NCBI GenBank assembly: GCA_029706075.1
Contig: JAINUG010000085.1
Coordinates: forward strand, 2,877,392-2,941,391
Reading direction: 5' to 3'
Source of the DNA: Aldrovandia affinis
Taxonomy: Eukaryota; Chordata; Actinopteri; Notacanthiformes; Halosauridae
DNA length: 64,000 bases
A model generated the notes under the pieces. It did no database searches. It saw nothing but the letters and a program-made list of their open reading frames with translations, and was not told the DNA's origin. Both the position numbers and the translations under genes were made by a program. Positions 11,675-23,635 of this stretch are shown here, piece after piece (within the stretch, counting starts at the first letter, position 1; each line of letters begins with the position of its first letter).

Positions 11675-13142
11675 TTCATGTGTGCAGGGATGGGGTGGGG
11701 CCTCTCTATTAGTATTACACCCAGGAAACCCTCATCTGCCAGGGGGTTATCTGCATTGCAGCCAGGGGAATACGTGCCACAATGGGAAGGCCAACACCGT
11801 GGCAGGGCCTGACAATCAATATCCCCTCTATTGATCCGTGTGCTTTAGAATGCAAAAACAGGTTGCAATTATAGGCAGGTCATCGCCTCAAAGAAACAGA
11901 TTAAAACTGTGAATGGAAAAAAAGAGGAGAGTGAGAATAGTTTTGCCATGGATGGTGATGAAGAGGTAACAGACCAGACAATATTAGGAATAGGTGCTTG
12001 ACTTGACAGTGTAGGCCTATGTTTGGAGCAATGCAGACGCTCGATGTGAATGAAAACATACCGATTATTTCATTAGAACGCATCAGTGTAGCTGTTGGTT
12101 TGGGGTAGCTGTGTGGTTTTGGAGCAGGAGGGCTTATGTGAACAAATCTAATGTTGATCGAGGCTGAGAGGCTTAGAAGCATTTCCGCACCCTCGCAGTT
12201 GAATTCAGTCTCCATGCTTTGTTTCACTCTTGGTAAAAAGCCCAAATCGCAGGCAGATTTATTTTTCCTGTTGAAAAAATTATAATTGCGCTCGGTTCCA
12301 CTTCAAAATCACCATATTGGATACTAGGTTTGGAGCATATACTGCTTCACACAAGTATGAACACAGAGGTTCAATTAAGTTGCTAATTGGGAACCAAGTA
12401 AGCATTTCTAATCTGATTAATACAAAGCGAATGCATTTTTTTTGCCCTAATTCATATTAAAAAAAGTAGTTCATTAAAAAAACCAAACATGAGTATCGTG
12501 TCCTTTTAAGTCATGTTTGCTTTGCAGTGAGATGGGTTTAAGTGAAGGCCAACATTGTGGTATTTGTGGTTTTCAGTCCCTAGTGCTGTGGTAGTGCATA
12601 CTTGAGTATAAGGAAGCATATATGGACATAGGAAAGCCACTGTCATGTAAATTAGTAATCCGTATTATAAGGTGGCACCTCTTCCAGTACACACACACAC
12701 TGCACCTGCGCACACAAACACATTTTTTGTAATTATTTAACAAATGTTATTAAAAAATGAATAATTAACAGTCATGTAATGTTTTTGTTGTAAAAATTGT
12801 GACAAATTCCTTTAATGTAGTCTGTGTACAATATATACAGTCCATAGAATGTAGTGTATGTAATGTGTATACAACGAATACGCTATGGATATGAAATATA
12901 TGATTTGCATTTTCACTGATTATTTAATTCAGATGAAAAGAAACGGACAAATGCAACAGTCCAAGCCGCTGTTGTTGACTTAGAAATTGGCATTTTATCT
13001 ATGCTATTTAGAGAAAACATTTTTAGTTTATGATCATTTTAAGTACTAGGTATATGCTTATAATGGCTTTGGTTGTTTACCCTAGCTTGATGCTTCATCA
13101 TTGAGGTGTTATTTGATGTGCTGTCCCAATGCCCTTGTTGTT
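11674..13142. other. Gene-free unique stretch
   Basis: No exon, RNA gene or recognised transposon. There is a short (CA)n run at about 12691-12700; the region around 12270-12500 and 12720-13030 is AT-rich. Confidence 0.6.
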
Positions 13143-13197
13143 TAGCCTTGTAGTCACTCTGGATAGAAGTGTCTACCAAATGAATGAATAAATAAGT
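13143..13197 (+). repeat. LINE2-type SINE tail fragment
   Basis: CTTGTAGTCACTCTGGATAG followed by AAGTGTCTACCAAATGAATGA is a decayed form of the fish SINE/LINE2 3' end (TGTAAGTCGCTTTGGATAAA, then GCGTCTGCTAAATG). The 5' part is not recognisable. Confidence 0.6.
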
Positions 13198-13982
13198 AAT
13201 GCTAAAATAATGTGGTTGTAAAACACTCTTAACACATCTGTACAACTGTAAGAAGGGCAGTAATTAATAGGATACTGTAAGAATAACAATAAAATACTTT
13301 GGGTGTAGATTACCGTGAAGTATTGCAGAAATTACGTTAATATACTGCATCAATAAAAGCTGTCATACGGCAACTACAGCACTAGACACAAAAATACAGT
13401 AAATTATTGATATGTGCAATCTATATATGTCCATCGCACACTGAGTTCTTCAATAAAACTATTCCCTTCAGTTGACTTGGGTCCATGTACGTGAACAGTG
13501 GGGGTGTTTACTACAAAATGTCTACCATTTCATAATGTTATCATTTATTTAATTACAATTATTACTTGTCTCCATTTCAAGATTTTGGAAGTGAAAAAGA
13601 TTTTTTCCAGCCATGAGCTCAGTGGTGAAACCGAACACCACACACGTGTGCCTTGTCTGCATCCGGAACAGCTCGGAAAGCACATCTACATTCCGCTCTG
13701 CTTTTCCAACCTGCTTTGAGCCCTTCTCTGGCCCTGGTTTATTATTCATCATTGGTATAATTTAAGGACAGTGTATTTTCTATTCAGGGTATCCACACGA
13801 AGGCAAAACACTGCATTTCAGTAAATATTTATTCTCTTTCCTCCCGTGAATAGGGGGTAAAAATCTGCACTGGGACCAGCAAGCGTCTCTGTGCAATGAA
13901 GACTGCCATTCTGTGCAAGTACCTCCTAGTGGAGGGGAATGCTTATCGCTTTGTCCTTCTCCTGGTGGAATTTCAAATGTCT

Positions 13983-14017
<35 letters not shown>

Positions 14018-14995
14018 TCATAACTTCCCTCTCTCGCTCTGCCCTGCAGCAGGGCCACCATACAGACTCAGGAAGGTTGGCAGCAAAACAGTGAGGCCAA
14101 ACATGGTGGCCCTGATTGATGCGGGGCCTGGTTTTAACTGCGGCCCTGACCTTTAACACTGACCTGCAGCTTTGACGTAGCGCTCTTAATGGCAATTGAA
14201 TAACATCTGTGCACTACGTGTCCAATATGAGGCTTCATACTGTATATGGCACACTAAAAAATAACTTATGGATAGGAATTATGCATAATAAAATGTGTGG
14301 AACTGTTCCAAATAACACATTAGGAATTTAGGTGGGTTTTGGGAAATGTACTTTAGTGTCTTATGAATTCTGGTGAATTTTGAATGAATATTTACAATAC
14401 ACTTATTTGACAGGTAGAATTAATGGAGTTGGCCTATTAAGAATTTTCCATACAATATTATTCAGTTTCTTTAGTCCTTAATCATATATACTGTACAGCC
14501 ATATTAATTATGTATTGGCAAGAGTCATTTTGGCTAGTAAATGTAAAAACAAATAAAATACTGTCTGTAATAATACAATTGTACCGTAAGTCCAGTAATC
14601 AAAAAGCTTAGAAGCTGCTTCAGTGCTGTGTTTTACATGTGCGCAGTATTATTAATTATCATTATTATTGTTATCAAACAATAGTATTACTACAATGTTT
14701 TATGAAGGACAACAGTGTATCATCTCTACTTGTAGGAATGCAGGAAGATGTCATTGTCTATCACCTAGATTAAATCAACATTTGTCCTTGACTTACAAAT
14801 AAATGTGAGCTCATATTTATATCCTTCAGCAACACAGCAGCAACTAAAATTAGGTCATAGCTGTACTCGCCAAGCTGTGCTCGTGAAGAAAAACACTAAA
14901 ACTTGCTTTCCGCTGCGAGTCAAAGGTTAGGACAAATATTGATTTGAGTCTTTTATGTTGCACTTTTCCCTGTCAATCTCTCTCTCAATATGTAT
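13198..14995. other. Gene-free stretch
   Basis: Contains a (CT)n tract (13983-14013). Next to it is a GC-richer, non-repetitive part (14040-14215) that might be a conserved element. The remainder is AT-rich and unique. Confidence 0.55.
13983..14013. repeat. (CT)n microsatellite
   Basis: A nearly pure CT tract of about 30 bases. It causes Leu/Ser and Arg/Glu repeats in overlapping spurious frames. Confidence 0.9.
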
Positions 14996-17390
14996 TCGTG
15001 TTCCTGAACACTGTCTGCTGCTGTAGGACCCACACTGAACCCATTGGCAGAACTCCAAACTCGCGTCACAGATGGGAGTCAGGGAAGTGTGCCTAGGAAA
15101 CATAATCTTCCAAAAAGGCAGTTTAATACTGAAACATAATGTCCTCTGTTTTTCTATAGCATAGTTATCTTGGCTAGGTTTCTTGCTTCATAATCATTTA
15201 CCGTACAGTTTCCCACTGCACTGTCTGTCTTCCAGTGTCTACAATTTATTCTGCCAGTTTCTCTTTCTGTGTCTCTTCTGTCAGGCCTTTAATGCGCAAA
15301 GCAGCCATCTGATCTTCGAGACTAACTAAATTCCAAAACGACAATGCTCGTATGAATAATGGAGGGAAGGGGACTCTCTCCACAGCTAATGGAAGGTGTC
15401 CAGCCTCTCTGGCTGCAAGCCTGGCACCGACCAATGAGTCTACAATGAATCAAAGCGAAATGAGATTTGCCGCAATTTAATAAACATACGGTGCTGTGGA
15501 AATCGTTTAGCCTTTTTTCCTCTCTTCCGCTCTGTGGAAGTAATCTTTCTGCAGGTCACTCCGAGTATGAGGGCTCATTTTGAAAAGCCACGGGGCTAAA
15601 TGAGAGGAGAGGGTAGAGGTTATTATGTGGAGACAATGCTGGTCTGATTGTAATCCCCAGGTCTCAGTGCCAGCCGAAATGATTGCCCCCAATCATGGCA
15701 AACGCTCAGCTTCCTTACAGGAAAGCAGGTTTTCATAATGAGAGACGTGAACCAGGGGGCCTGTAAGTGGATTGCCCACTGCATTGAATTTGGGGCGGCA
15801 ATCATGCTAACCAAATGTGCCGTACGTACAGCACCCTAGTATATTGGTTAAGTGCTTTAGTCATTTATGGGGCAACAGGTGTTGATTCTGTTGTTCTAAA
15901 CAATGAAGCTAAGAACATGCAGAAGTTCCCATTCATTCTCTATTGGAGGAGCAGTGCTGTTCCTGGAAAACCCTAAAAAGAAAGGAAACACTAGTACTTT
16001 CACTGATTATCAATGCTCAATACTTTTTTTTTAAGGTTTGGTAATGTTATGGGCTTGTATAAATGTGACAGCAATGAACCAGGTTTTATATAGTTTGGGA
16101 ATTTGGGATGCCCAGACATACCCGCAGGCCCGTCTCAACATATATGAGCACTCCTACAAAGAGCAGTCTGCCCCGCCCACTTCTTTTTCACACTGTAGTC
16201 CACCAGCTGAGCTACTACACCAGGAGAGCGCACTTCTTGCACAGTTAGCACAAGCAAAGTGCAGACGCCTTATCTGCCAGAGGGGTTGAGGAGATGTGTG
16301 ATGATACAGGTACAACCCTGCCTCCCTCCCTGGGCAGTAGTACACATAACTTCTCAGGAATCCTGTGTTCCCCATCCACTCCTTTCTCTCTTGGGCCTTT
16401 AGTCCCGTATCTGGAGCCATCTAATGGAAATAAGGCCTGGCTTTCCTATTTTTGTCTTTGTGATTGATTCCCCTGCTCTGCAGTAAATACATGGATGGTT
16501 ATACACCCATGGTTACATGGATTTCAGCAAGACCGGGTGATCGAATTGCCATTCGCCCATTGAGTCAGCCCAAAGATAAATAGTCCAATTCCAAGTATTT
16601 CTGTTCCCTAATTTAATCTATAATTTTATTACACAAACCTGCAAGATGTCCCGGAGGCGGCCATTGGCGAGCATTTAGAAAATGTCTGGGAAAAGATGTG
16701 AGGTGCTTAGCAATGGCAGCGACGGGTGCGGCCTCAGACCGAGGAGGAGGAATCCTTTGTGCACAGCACTGCTGAAGGCGGATGTTTAACATGGGTGTCA
16801 GGTCTCCATTCTCTTTAACCTCACCACAGCTGATAGATTCACCTTTAAGGCAGGAGAAGGAACTTTTAAAAAGATTTACTGCGTTTAAAACGGGCGGGGG
16901 GATTGGGTGCTAAAGCAAGCCGGGGAGAATCGTTCTTTATGACTAATGCTGCTGTTAGCCTGTCACACAAAGAAAATGCTTTTTAATGTTTAGATTAATT
17001 ATTGATCAAAGGGGGCCTGTGGTGGGATTGCTCCATCAGGAGCTCTGACATAAAGGCCACAATGTGCCGCATCTCGTCTGAGCTCTGTCCGTGCGCGCGC
17101 GCTGATGGCACCCTATTCATCATCCTCTATTGAGAGGCAGTGAGAGAACGGATTAACCCCCGGCTCCCCCAGCGGCCGTTCCCCAGACGCCTGGTCCTCA
17201 GTGACCCCTCCTCCTCCTCCCCCTCCCCCTCCCCCGATGGACTCCCAGGGGAAGCTTCAATTAAACAGTCAGGGAATCTGAGACATTTTAATCTCTCTCC
17301 CCACTCCGTTTATCTCCTTACCCACACCTCACCAACAGCAACACAGGATTCCCGGGTGAAGAAATGACGACATTCCTACTAAGACTATAA
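14996..17390. other. Candidate conserved non-coding region
   Basis: About 2.4 kb with no transposon and no convincing frame. Motif-dense parts are near 15280-15480, 15530-15840 and 16650-17060; the last has CTTTATGACTAATGCTGCTG and TTAGATTAATTATTGATCAAAGG with homeodomain-type TAATTA and a TCF/LEF-like ATCAAAGG core. A CpG-rich patch lies at 17085-17250. Regulatory function is inference. Confidence 0.4.
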
Positions 17391-18930
17391 AAGAAAATAA
17401 TCCAGTGTGATAACAACAACTGCAACAACAACTATTATTATTGTGCAGGCCTCTATAAGTTTTAGAATTGGAAATATACTATTTGTATAGTATTATCAAA
17501 TAGTATATTACTATTTGTAGTATTATACTATAAATCGTATTATCAAGAACCCATGATGTTGATGGGACATGATTGCCTGTCTTGTATGCAAACCCATTTT
17601 AAATATTGGTGATTAATTGTTTATTAAATTAGGGTAGCATATTGACACAGAAAGAAAATGTGTACATTTGTATTAGTTACAGAGTGGCAGCCTAAAAGTC
17701 ATTAGGCTCTAGTTTAGTGAGGACGGTAGCACCTGAGTGGTAGTGGAATTTCGAGCTTTGTTTAAAACTGAATATTTCCCACTTCGGTATTTTCGTGGTC
17801 TGCTGTAAAGGCGTTTGCGTGAACGTGGGTTGGAGCGGAACAATGGGGGGTCAGTACAAACAGTCGGTGCTGCGCAGGTTTTGTGTCAGATAATTAATTT
17901 GCATTTTCATCCACCCAGATCACCTCAACTCAACTCAAACACTGCCATTGTGTGCGAGATTGGTGACATTATTAATGCGCACATATGAAAATATAGGACT
18001 CACACAAGACTGCTTTGTGGATGTTCTGTGTTTTACAGAACATCACTCTGAGGCAAATTGTTCATCAAAATACTATTTGAAATGTAATCTGAAATGCAGT
18101 TTAAAGTATTTTAACCTTGTACTTGTAAATAGTGGTTAAATGCACTTCAATGAGTGAGAGACCATCTCAATACCTGAGATGGCATTGTGTAAGATGCATG
18201 GTTTTAAAATAAATATACTGTATGTATGTATATATGTGCACTGATTTTTTTAATGCTAAATATTATTTATTGTATTCACTACAATAAAATGGAGTATGTA
18301 ATTGGATGCCACATCACACAGTAATACCATGATCGATTGCGAAGGTTGGAGAGATGTGCACAAGAGAGGAAGAACCTTTTGGCTGCAGAGCATCACGCGT
18401 GCATTAATGAGACATAGTAAATACAGTGAATAAACATGTTTTAATAGTATAAGGCTTAGCTAAAAAGACACAAACTAAAAGTGCATTTCTTAGTAGGAAG
18501 CTGATACACATGTATGTTAGTTTAGTTTAGTATAGTATTGCCGCGTGATATACCATCCATATATAAACTACATTTCATTGTAGTGAAGTTTCATAACTTG
18601 CTCATTGCAAACCATGGTGCTTGCTCTTCATTAGACTTGAGGAAATTGCCAGTTTGTTATGGTACTGGTATAGGGTTACCAATGGTCATGCATTGTGTGG
18701 GACAGCAAATGTTTCACATTTCACTCACTTCCTTATTTTGATCCCACATTTTAAAGTGCAAAGTTTTACGGCTATAATGTGTGTATGGATGTGCTAAACA
18801 ATATCAGCTGAACGATATTATCAGCACCCCCGCTTCATTGTTTTATGATCCCTTTCCCATCCCTCAGTGTTCCACATATTCAGCCTGTCTCTCCTGCATG
18901 TGGACTGTTTGGATCTGGAAAGGGAGAAAG
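17391..18930. other. Gene-free AT-rich stretch
   Basis: Small AT palindromes near 17470-17540 (ATAGTATTATCAAATAGTAT type). No exon or known element is visible. Confidence 0.55.
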
Positions 18931-18934
18931 TGTG

Positions 18935-19260
18935 CGTTTAGGGAATTTTCCAAAGAGGAATCTTTCCATGGGAATATGTGGGAATTTATGGGAACTTTTG
19001 CAAATTTATGGGAATTGAATAGGAATATTCATAGAACACCTACTGTTCCATACAAATGAAAACACTCTTTTTATCAAAATTATTATTTTGAACTTTATTG
19101 AACTTGCAAGTTGTAACATCCAATTAATGGCAAGTGTTAGCTAGCTAGCTAACTACAGTATCAGCAACAAGCATAGCTACTAGATGAAATTATCTAGTAA
19201 GTAGTTGTAGTGCTATCTACTCAGTAAAATTATGACTATGTTATCATCACTCTATTATAC
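18935..19260. repeat. Interspersed repeat with GGGAATTT units (probable transposon remnant)
   Basis: Between 18935 and 19025 the word (T)GGGAAT(A/T)T recurs at short intervals, next to an AT-rich body with the palindrome GTTAGCTAGCTAGCTAAC at 19137-19154. I recall similar GGGAATTT-rich repeats dispersed in fish genomes, but no ends or target duplication could be fixed. Confidence 0.4.
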
Positions 19261-19264
19261 CATT

Positions 19265-20915
19265 AACAATTTACCGAAATTACGATGGCATGTGTCTGTG
19301 TCGAACTGTTGATCAACCTGACTGTAGCAGGTAGGATGCTCTGACTAAATGTTTTCTTGACGATCATGTCATGGAAGGATGAGCTGTGCATGCACTACGC
19401 TGCAGGGATTGGAGGAGCAAATCACTCATGCACTCATCCACGTCATCAGGAGGCCACGGTCTTTCAGACACACATTGTGCTTTGACAATGAAACTAGAGC
19501 CCCTTATCTATTTCAATCCCCCCCCACCGCCTTCTTGTCTAATTTTAGCACTGGCACTTGGTCAGCACCATATCAGACTTGAGTAAATAGCTATGACAGG
19601 TTGCCAGAAACACATGCTCTAATTGGGTGTTAAATCACTAGAGGTATTTGTTTAATTTCCTGCCTCCACCAGCTCTCTGTTTTAAGACCCATGCCATTGT
19701 CCATGTGCCCACAACGTTTTAATTGGTTTGCTGCTAATTTTAGTTGGGGTCCTCTGATTCACAGAAACATCCTGTGATTTTTCCATGTCTCTACCTTTCT
19801 GCCTTGTGGTGGAAAATGTCTGTTTCTCCTTACTTCATTTAGTTTACCCTCCCATCCTCCATCTCCCAGTATCAGTTCAGCAGACTAGAGATTGCATAAC
19901 AATAAAGGGCCCATAAGCTCTCCCCCCCCCCTGTTAATATTATTTTCTTGCAGTTTCTGGCCTGAAATTCTAAAAATACATTAGGTAAGTAGATAAAATG
20001 TCTGGCCCAGGGGAATACAGTCCTGTTCTGCTGTACCAAAGTAAATTGACATTCTAATCCTATTGTTTCAATGCTTTCATTATTATTTCTAAATCATTTG
20101 TTGTTGTTCTGTTTCTGCTTTTGCTTTGAAATCATAGTTATAGATTTTTCTTTTCAACTCATGAAGGCTGAATGTGGTTATACATTTTGAGAAACCTTGA
20201 GAGATCTTGGGTACTGACTTTTGAAATCAATATGTTCGCTCATAAAGCAAAACTATTACCTTTATAGGGACGTAACTTTCCCAAAACTAATTTTGAAACC
20301 TTGAAAAGGTTAGATTCAAGTTAGATCAAGTAGATTTTTGCAAATAGAAAATAATTTACACATGAATCTGACTGTTTCTAAAGATTGCATTTTGTACCCC
20401 CAGAGGGAAAGTTTCATATTTAATAGAATGTTTGATGTTGTGAAGTGTATGGGTACATTTTGTACGTATTTCAGTATAACTCATTAAATCTTTCCAACCA
20501 TGCACTAACACAAAGTTGAAAATCCTACAGATAGTGCCAGCTAAAAAATGCTTGACTGTGAAATAAAATATGTGGAAGCAACTCATCATTAGGTAGTGAA
20601 TATAATTGAGTGAACATTCTTCAGGTTTTGCGGCATCTCAAAGGACAACGGGAAACAAAAACAAATATGAACACGAAATTGAATCAAATGTCTTAAAGGT
20701 CTAAATCAACTTTGTTGCCATTTTCTAACAGAATATCTATGGGGAAAGCTATTTTATATTATTTTTATATAATTACATTTGTATGTGTAAGTTACTGTTC
20801 ATAGGGGTGAATGGAGAACACTGTTGCGTTGTGTGTAGTATGTATGGTAGTATTCATAAGTTTCATATTGGAAGACATTTCTGATTAAAAGAACAGTATT
20901 GGACAGAATGTGAGC
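19265..20915. other. Gene-free stretch
   Basis: No element or exon recognised. There are short C-runs at 19519-19527 and 19922-19930. Confidence 0.55.
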
Positions 20916-20918
20916 ACA

Positions 20919-20943
20919 TGTATATATATATATATATATATAG
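20919..20943. repeat. (AT)n microsatellite
   Basis: Pure TA repeat of about 24 bases. Confidence 0.9.
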
Positions 20944-21053
20944 ATCAACATTAATTAGCTCTTGACCCAATTTATTGGTGACCAGTGACAGTCACAATGC
21001 TGCATATAAAACAGTATGTGTGCAGTATGCACACCTACATACACAATACATGC

Positions 21054-21195
21054 CATTTAGCAGACGCTTTTATCCAAAGTGACTTACAGTAGTGAATGCA
21101 TACATTTTTCAGCATATGTGGTCCCAGTGGGAATTGAACCCACAACCTAAGCGTTGCCAATGCCATGCTCTACCTACTGAGCCACACAGAAGCAC
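21054..21195 (-). mobile_element. tRNA-derived SINE with LINE2-type tail
   Basis: Read on the minus strand: a tRNA-like head (GTGGCTCAGTAGGTAGAGCA with an A box), a B box (GGTTCAATTCC), then CACATATGCTGAAAAATG and the LINE2-type tail CTTTGGATAAAAGCGTCTGC ending in TAAATGG. ATACATGC at 21046-21053 and 21196-21203 may be the target duplication, though the area is CATA-rich. Despite the tRNA resemblance it lacks an acceptor stem and is not a tRNA gene. Confidence 0.75.
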
Positions 21196-21949
21196 ATACA
21201 TGCGTGTACATGTTGGAACATATACACATACACATATACTATCTCACACAATAGATGACAATATGAGTGACACATGAATCCCTCCCCATAGACATCTTTT
21301 TAAGTTCTTAATTTAATTAATCACACCCTAATTTCCCAGAACACAGTGCTCCTTCTTCACCTTCAGGTGCAGGGATGGAAGACAGCTGATCTGATGTAAC
21401 AATCTCTAAAGGATTACAGCTGTTCTGTCTCACTTCCACCAGCACCAGAGAGTGAGAGCAGACTAAAAACCTAAGGAATTAGTTTGCAGCCTCCGGCCCT
21501 CTACTTATCGACCTACAGTTGATGCTTCAGTGTGAGCTTTGCAAGTTCTGTGGTTTTTAAATAGTTTCTGTTTACCTACTCTTCTAGCACTTTCATGACA
21601 TCGACTTGTGACATACCTTCAAGCGTGGATTGCAGAAAATGTAGGGCAGAAAAATACATATGAAAACTCAGGTTCAATCAAACTACACCCCTCTTTGTCG
21701 TTGATTTTAAGTAAAGAATTGAATTTTTTTCCTTTTTTTCAATTAGGCAACATTTTCAATAATTGAATTGACTGCAAAATGCATTATGTTGTGGGAGTAC
21801 ATAAAAAAAGATAATCTTATCATTTGATCTAGCAGTAAATGGACTTTACTGAATAACAATGGATTTGTGATCTGTGGCCAGGTCAGGTGGTACAGAGGGG
21901 AGTGGTCCTCTTCTGTCTTCATTGTCAAATTTATCTACAAGTTCTCTGT

Positions 21950-22050
21950 GGCTCAGTTGTAGAGCACAGCGTTGGAGGTTGTGGGTTCAATCCCCACTGG
22001 GGCCACATATACTGAAAATGTATGCATTCACTCTATACAGATAAACGTAT
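21950..22050 (+). mobile_element. tRNA-derived SINE, same family, tail missing
   Basis: CTGTGGCTCAGTTGTAGAGC, a B box GGTTCAATCCCC and CACATATACTGAAAATGTAT match the head and body of the SINE at 21054-21195 in the opposite orientation, about 750 bases away. The match stops near the point where the LINE2-type tail would begin. Confidence 0.7.
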
Positions 22051-23494
22051 ATTAATATAATATTATCTACAGATACTCACAGGACTCCCCCAAACACAGA
22101 GGCAGGCTGAGACACTGGCCTACAGGAGCCATGTTGGATGCTAAAATTAATCAAAGGAAAGTGGCTCATATATCAATGTGCAAGTTTACACACCAATGTC
22201 TATAAATGTGGTGACCTCAGAATGTCAGAAGGACCCAGTGTCCTCTGGCGCCACAAACCTCTCATGCCCTTACCCTCTTTTCTGGTCTGAACGTTTTGCA
22301 ATGATTTTGCGTCGATCTCGCCGACTCGTCGTTTATGTCATGGTCTTCACTCTGGTCTGCCTCCTGCGCTTTTCATGAAACAGAGGAGCGGTACTGTCCC
22401 TGCCATTCCTGTCTGGCAGGCCCTTGAAATATGGCTGTTTTCCATCTCCTGCTGCGTTTTGGCAAGTACTGTATTCACAATACCCCCATGATTTAACTAA
22501 GGAACCGTTCTTTATGTAGGACATAGGCTTCAGAGGAAAGGCTTCTCTGTTTGGTTTGCACGTCCAGTGAAAAACTCTGCTCGTACTTTAAAAGCAGTAC
22601 GAGCAGTCAGAGAAGTCTTTCATTTGTCCTCTCCTAAGTACGTCTGTATTCATTTGGCAGTTAGATATGCAGCGTGTAATGAACCGTGTGCAAAGTGGCC
22701 TTGCAACTTATCAAATGTGCAACCTCTGCGCCCTGCCTTTTACAAAGCAGGCGCAGGCAAATGTGCCGATAATCACAGCATGGCTGCACGTAATTGAGTT
22801 TTAAGGTCACAGTTCACACTTCATAAAAACCCCTTGCGTGCCGCTGTGTTGTGTTTCAACGGTTGTCTGTAAGGACTTTGGTACATGCCCAGATATTGTC
22901 CCTGTTGCCACATCCGTGCCCCGAGAATGGATAAAACGCTGTTAGTTGGGAGAGCCATGCTGGGATTATAGCTTCAGCACTGTGATCGCATTAGGAACAG
23001 ACCTTTAATAGCAGATTGATTAGAGCCTAATGGGGTATTGATTGAAGCAAAGTGGAATGTAAATTTTTCATCGCGATGTTTTGGCTTCAAACAGACTGCC
23101 TGTGCGGCCACATTGGTGGCCATGATTTAACTGTCCATCAGCACCCCTGGCCACCCGCCACCCTCAGTGACACCCACAATCCTCCTCTCCATTATGTCAT
23201 TTGCCTGCAATGTCAAGCGAATGCTCGTTATGTCTTTTGACAATGCGATGGGGGATAAGAACAGATGCGACGTTTCAGTTCTACTTTAATCTCCTCTTAG
23301 ATTGAAGGGTTCATCAAAATATGCTTTCTCACAATCCCTGTTTACCCTCAGACGGAACACTAATAATTAAAAAGGTGGTCTGTGATTTGAAGAAAAGCCA
23401 TGGCTCTGGACTTCAGCATCAGCTTCTTCCCAGTCATCAGGCCCTTGGCCATTCTGGCCCGGATTCACATACTGTGCTTCAAGTTCCTGGGCCT
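22051..23494. other. Gene-free stretch with candidate conserved block
   Basis: A compact hairpin (22577-22606) is listed in the findings. The part at 22900-23300 is non-repetitive and motif-rich (for example CTTTAATAGCAGATTGATTAG and ATGGGGTATTGATTGAAGC) and looks like regulatory DNA. No supported exon. Confidence 0.45.
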
Positions 23495-23635
23495 GTATGT
23501 ACAAAGATTCTAAGACTAGGAGTGCTGATCTAGGATCAGGTTTCCCCTGTCCATATCCTAACCATATCCACTATGTGCTAAAAGGCTAAACTGATCCTAG
23601 ATCAGCACTCCTACTCTTAGAATCTTTGTACATAC
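23495..23635. mobile_element. Fold-back (palindromic) MITE-like element
   Basis: Arms at 23495-23539 and 23591-23635 are reverse complements at 44 of 45 positions, with a 51-bp loop. The core GTGCTGATCTAGGATCAG is, from memory, a widespread repeat in salmonids and related fish. I could not fix a target duplication, so the transposition class is open. Confidence 0.75.

Noticed and set aside
11252-11834. Frames of 100-186 codons rich in Cys/Val (plus) or His/Thr (minus)
   Set aside because: They are translations of a GT/CA microsatellite in all frames, without any start context or domain.
16140-16290. SINE-like words (CAGCTGAGCTACTACACCAGG)
   Set aside because: The match is short and no second copy or boundary is visible in the window.
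21110-21195. tRNA gene
   Set aside because: The A and B boxes are those of a SINE head. There is no paired acceptor stem, and a LINE2-type tail follows.
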